This document shows positions 61,244 to 64,000 of a stretch of 64,000 nt of DNA, piece after piece. Location of the stretch: contig NC_079371.1 in NCBI RefSeq assembly GCF_021018895.1, forward strand, positions 13,701,501 to 13,765,500. Direction: 5' to 3'. The notes under the pieces were generated by a model. That model saw only the letters and a list, made by a program, of their open reading frames with translations, made no database searches and was not told the origin of the DNA. Source of the DNA: Seriola aureovittata (taxonomy: Eukaryota > Chordata > Actinopteri > Carangiformes > Carangidae). Position 1 is the first letter of the stretch. Each line of letters begins with the position of its first letter. The position numbers were made by a program, and so were the translations under genes.

Positions 61244-64000
61244 ACTCAGATAAAACTGTCACAAATTCATTGTTAATTGTACAAAATGATGTTGATGGTG
61301 ATTCACGTGAAATTCAAAACGGCAAAGGATACACATATTGTTAACAATTAGCAGCAAGTAATTTAGGGTCACCCCTCCCTGTTCACTGCCCCCATATGAG
61401 GTTATTTCTCATTCCATCCCTGTAACATGTTAGAGTGCTGTTGTCTAACAAGAAATGTGGTTTAGGTGGCAGTTAAAGATTAAGTGCAATGATTCTAATT
61501 CCATCATGAAATGCTTGCTCCTTTCTTTCTAACGCAAGCGGTGCTTTTGATGGCCCATTTAATTTGTCACTGTTTCTCTATGCTCAGCCAATTTTCATTA
61601 GGTTGAGGCAGTGTGGCCCCCCGGTCAACATGCGTACTAACACCCATTTCTTGTTGGCCATCATGTCCAAAACACAAGCATCTAGTTTGTATTCCCTCCC
61701 TCTTTCTCAGCGTCTGCCTTGCTCACTCACTCGCTCAACCATGACAGACCAAATCCCTCGCTCTTGGCTCATCTTCTCCACTTAACTTTAATAGTGTGAA
61801 AGAATAATTTGCATGTTTGAGATCAAGAGATATGAGAGAAATGGCAAAAAAAACCACATCATTGTCATCTTATCCCAGAATACCTTGCTGTTGCCAATCA
61901 CTAAGGCAATTTTCCTTCCTCACTCTTTCCTCAGCTCGCTCTCTGCTATTGTCTGACAGAATACAGGAAACCTCTTTAACTATGTATAGTGTTGACCAAT
62001 CAAGCTATTCATTAAAATCTGGCTATATTTGAGGTCATTTGCGCGGTCTTTTGAAGGAGAATGGGTCAGTGTCTCTCATTGCACTTAGATTTTAATGAGA
62101 ATTATTGATGACAATACAGATGACATGTACATAGCTCAGACAAATCAGTTACTTATTTTTTGCAGTTCCATATATAAGATGCCGGCATAATTGTGGAGCA
62201 TCCTGCTGATCTGTGTTGCTAGTGTCACCAGCCTTTACATTCAAAGATCACCACAAAAGCTGGAGCTATTAATTATTAGAAAGAGTCATTATTATCCAGA
62301 AAAGAAGCCTTGGTAATTTAAGTGTCCTCACATTAAAATCAAATGTGAATAGAAAGATGTTTTTTCTATTTAACAAATACTACAATACTTCTGTAGCTAC
62401 ATAGCAAAGTGGAATATTCACATCTGTAGTCCTAAAGTTTCTCCAGGGGTTAGAGCTTTGTCAGAGTCAGATAATTTGGGTGAGAGTTAGAAATTTAATC
62501 CACAACAACAGAAATTCCACCCTGCACCTCTAATCTTCTTATTAGTCCCCATTTATACCTGCATGTTTTATTTTGATATTTTGATGATGTGTGTGATGTA
62601 TGTGAAATTGTTGTGAAATCATTGTGAAAAAAAAAAGAAAAGGCTAACTTTGGTGTAAATCTCGTCCTATGCCAAAAAATGTATTTTATGGCATTAATGA
62701 CTTTGGCATGTAATCCTCTTTGAAACAGAAGAGAGAAAGTGAGGCGGAAGCATCTCATGAAAGCTAAGCCAATCCCATTGGGATTTTGCTTAAAACCTGG
62801 CAGAAGTCTAACAAACTCTGACTAATAACTGCACCTTGCATTTGGAGTTTTTCTAAGGACAGCGAGCGTCTTGAAGGAGAAACCCACATTCAGCAGATTA
62901 AACTCAACTCTTGAGGCTCAGTTAAGAGTTCTCCTTCTATTCCAAGGAATTTCACACTTTAAAACTCTTTTTCAATATCCTCTAAAATTACTTTATTCAC
63001 AATCTAATGTGCAGACATAACCAACCATTATTGAACTGAAGTGTCTCCATGAATCAAATGCATCCCTAATATACAAGGGTCTATAAAAGCCCTAAAACTC
63101 TGCTTACCAAAAGGTTAGTTAACTTTTCCAGGAAAACAAAATGTCTGCATATTGTTTTTGGGTTGGCATCATGCCATGGACATGCCACTAGGCAAATAAT
63201 CTTGGCTCCTGGTGCCTTCTCCATTGAGCACAGAGCATTACAGCAGGCAAGGCCAGAGGCCAAGCAAATATTGCCCATCTAACCTATTCATATGAATTAT
63301 AGAATAAATTCAGCCCGAGCACAGCTGAGCCGCCTGATATATAAATTTGATGGGTAGTTCTTGCAGGTAGTTGTACAGAGTGAGAAGTGCATCATTCACG
63401 ACAAAGTAATGGCCCAAGTATTTAAATAATTAAAGTTGCTATCATCTCAAAGCTCAATTTTGCTTCCTCGGGGAACAGGGAAGTTTTCTTTTGCCAGGTG
63501 CAATTTGTAATTGAAAATATACCTCAAACATTTTGTCAGAATAATACATTAGTGACATAAATTTACCAAAGGCTTTTATTAGAGGAAGTAAATCAGTGTC
63601 AGCGACGAATACATGTAGGGTAAAGCCAGATAGTACGTCATCAGCATATTTCCATAGGGAACTGAAATTGCCTCATTCTTTGGAGTTCTAGGTGAGAAAA
63701 GATAGAATTGAAACCTTTCTCTCTTTCTCTGCTTCACTGGTTCAAGATAACCATTGCCGAGACCGATGCTTTTGAAATCACCCTGGTGGCCCTGTAAGAC
63801 TACCAATACTGGGGAGTCTCTTGATTTAAGAGCTGACAGGCAGAGTGAATACAGCCAAGACTCACTCTTCTCAGTGAGCCAGGAACAGACAGTGCATCTC
63901 TGCAGTAACGGGAACCAGTTTAAGTTCTCATCAGCTATTTATTGGTCGAATGAACATAAACATACATGCCTGAATTCTTTTGATGTGTTAGTTGCCATCT
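61244..64000. other. No gene seen
   Basis: AT-rich sequence without recognised repeats. Open frames are 87 codons or fewer with no recognised domain. A TATAAAAG string at about 63,083 has no supporting context. Confidence 0.5.

Noticed and set aside
63083..63090. A TATAAAAG string.
   Set aside because: Isolated TATA strings are frequent in AT-rich DNA, and no further promoter context was seen.

Overview
This window looks like non-coding nuclear DNA from a ray-finned fish, most likely a percomorph teleost. It is AT-rich, has no operon-like gene packing, and no frame stays open beyond about 170 codons. It carries many short microsatellites and several mobile-element families that I recognise from teleost genomes: a Tc1-like transposon, a hAT transposase fossil, hAT-like and foldback MITEs, a tRNA-derived SINE and retroposon 3' tails. 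The species call is inference from repeat content only. I did not find a protein-coding gene that I can name. The window reads as a gene desert or the inside of a very large intron.

Layout. Bases 1-265 are a retroposon 3' tail. Bases 2,311-2,718 are a roughly 0.4 kb dispersed element with TGTCA...TGACA ends, in antisense orientation. Around 7.2-7.9 kb lie a low-copy dispersed repeat and a truncated MITE. A full copy of that MITE, with terminal inverted repeats and TA flanks, lies in the opposite orientation at 60,829-61,241. A broken hAT transposase is on the minus strand at 15.8-16.3 kb, and a 0.62 kb non-autonomous hAT-like element is at 18,593-19,216. From 19.2 to 35.1 kb there is mostly single-copy sequence with a G-rich tract, a (GGT)n array and a few weak exon-like stretches. 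A foldback element with long inverted ends is at 35,093-35,731. A diverged 270-bp tandem duplication is at 45,695-46,220.

Bases 52,579-54,078 are a Tc1/mariner element with both ends preserved, a decayed minus-strand transposase and a separate roughly 250-bp element nested inside it. About 0.2 kb to its left is an 83-bp open stretch bounded by good splice consensus sites, which is the best candidate for an unannotated exon. A tRNA-derived SINE is on the minus strand at 55,861-56,072. Long (CA)n and (TATC)n microsatellites lie near 58.0 and 60.1 kb.

No set of genes acts together here. What links the features is transposon history: autonomous relics (hAT, Tc1), non-autonomous passengers, nested insertion, and microsatellites that appear to have grown from retroposon tails. 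The stretches between repeats may hold conserved regulatory elements, but that cannot be decided without an alignment.
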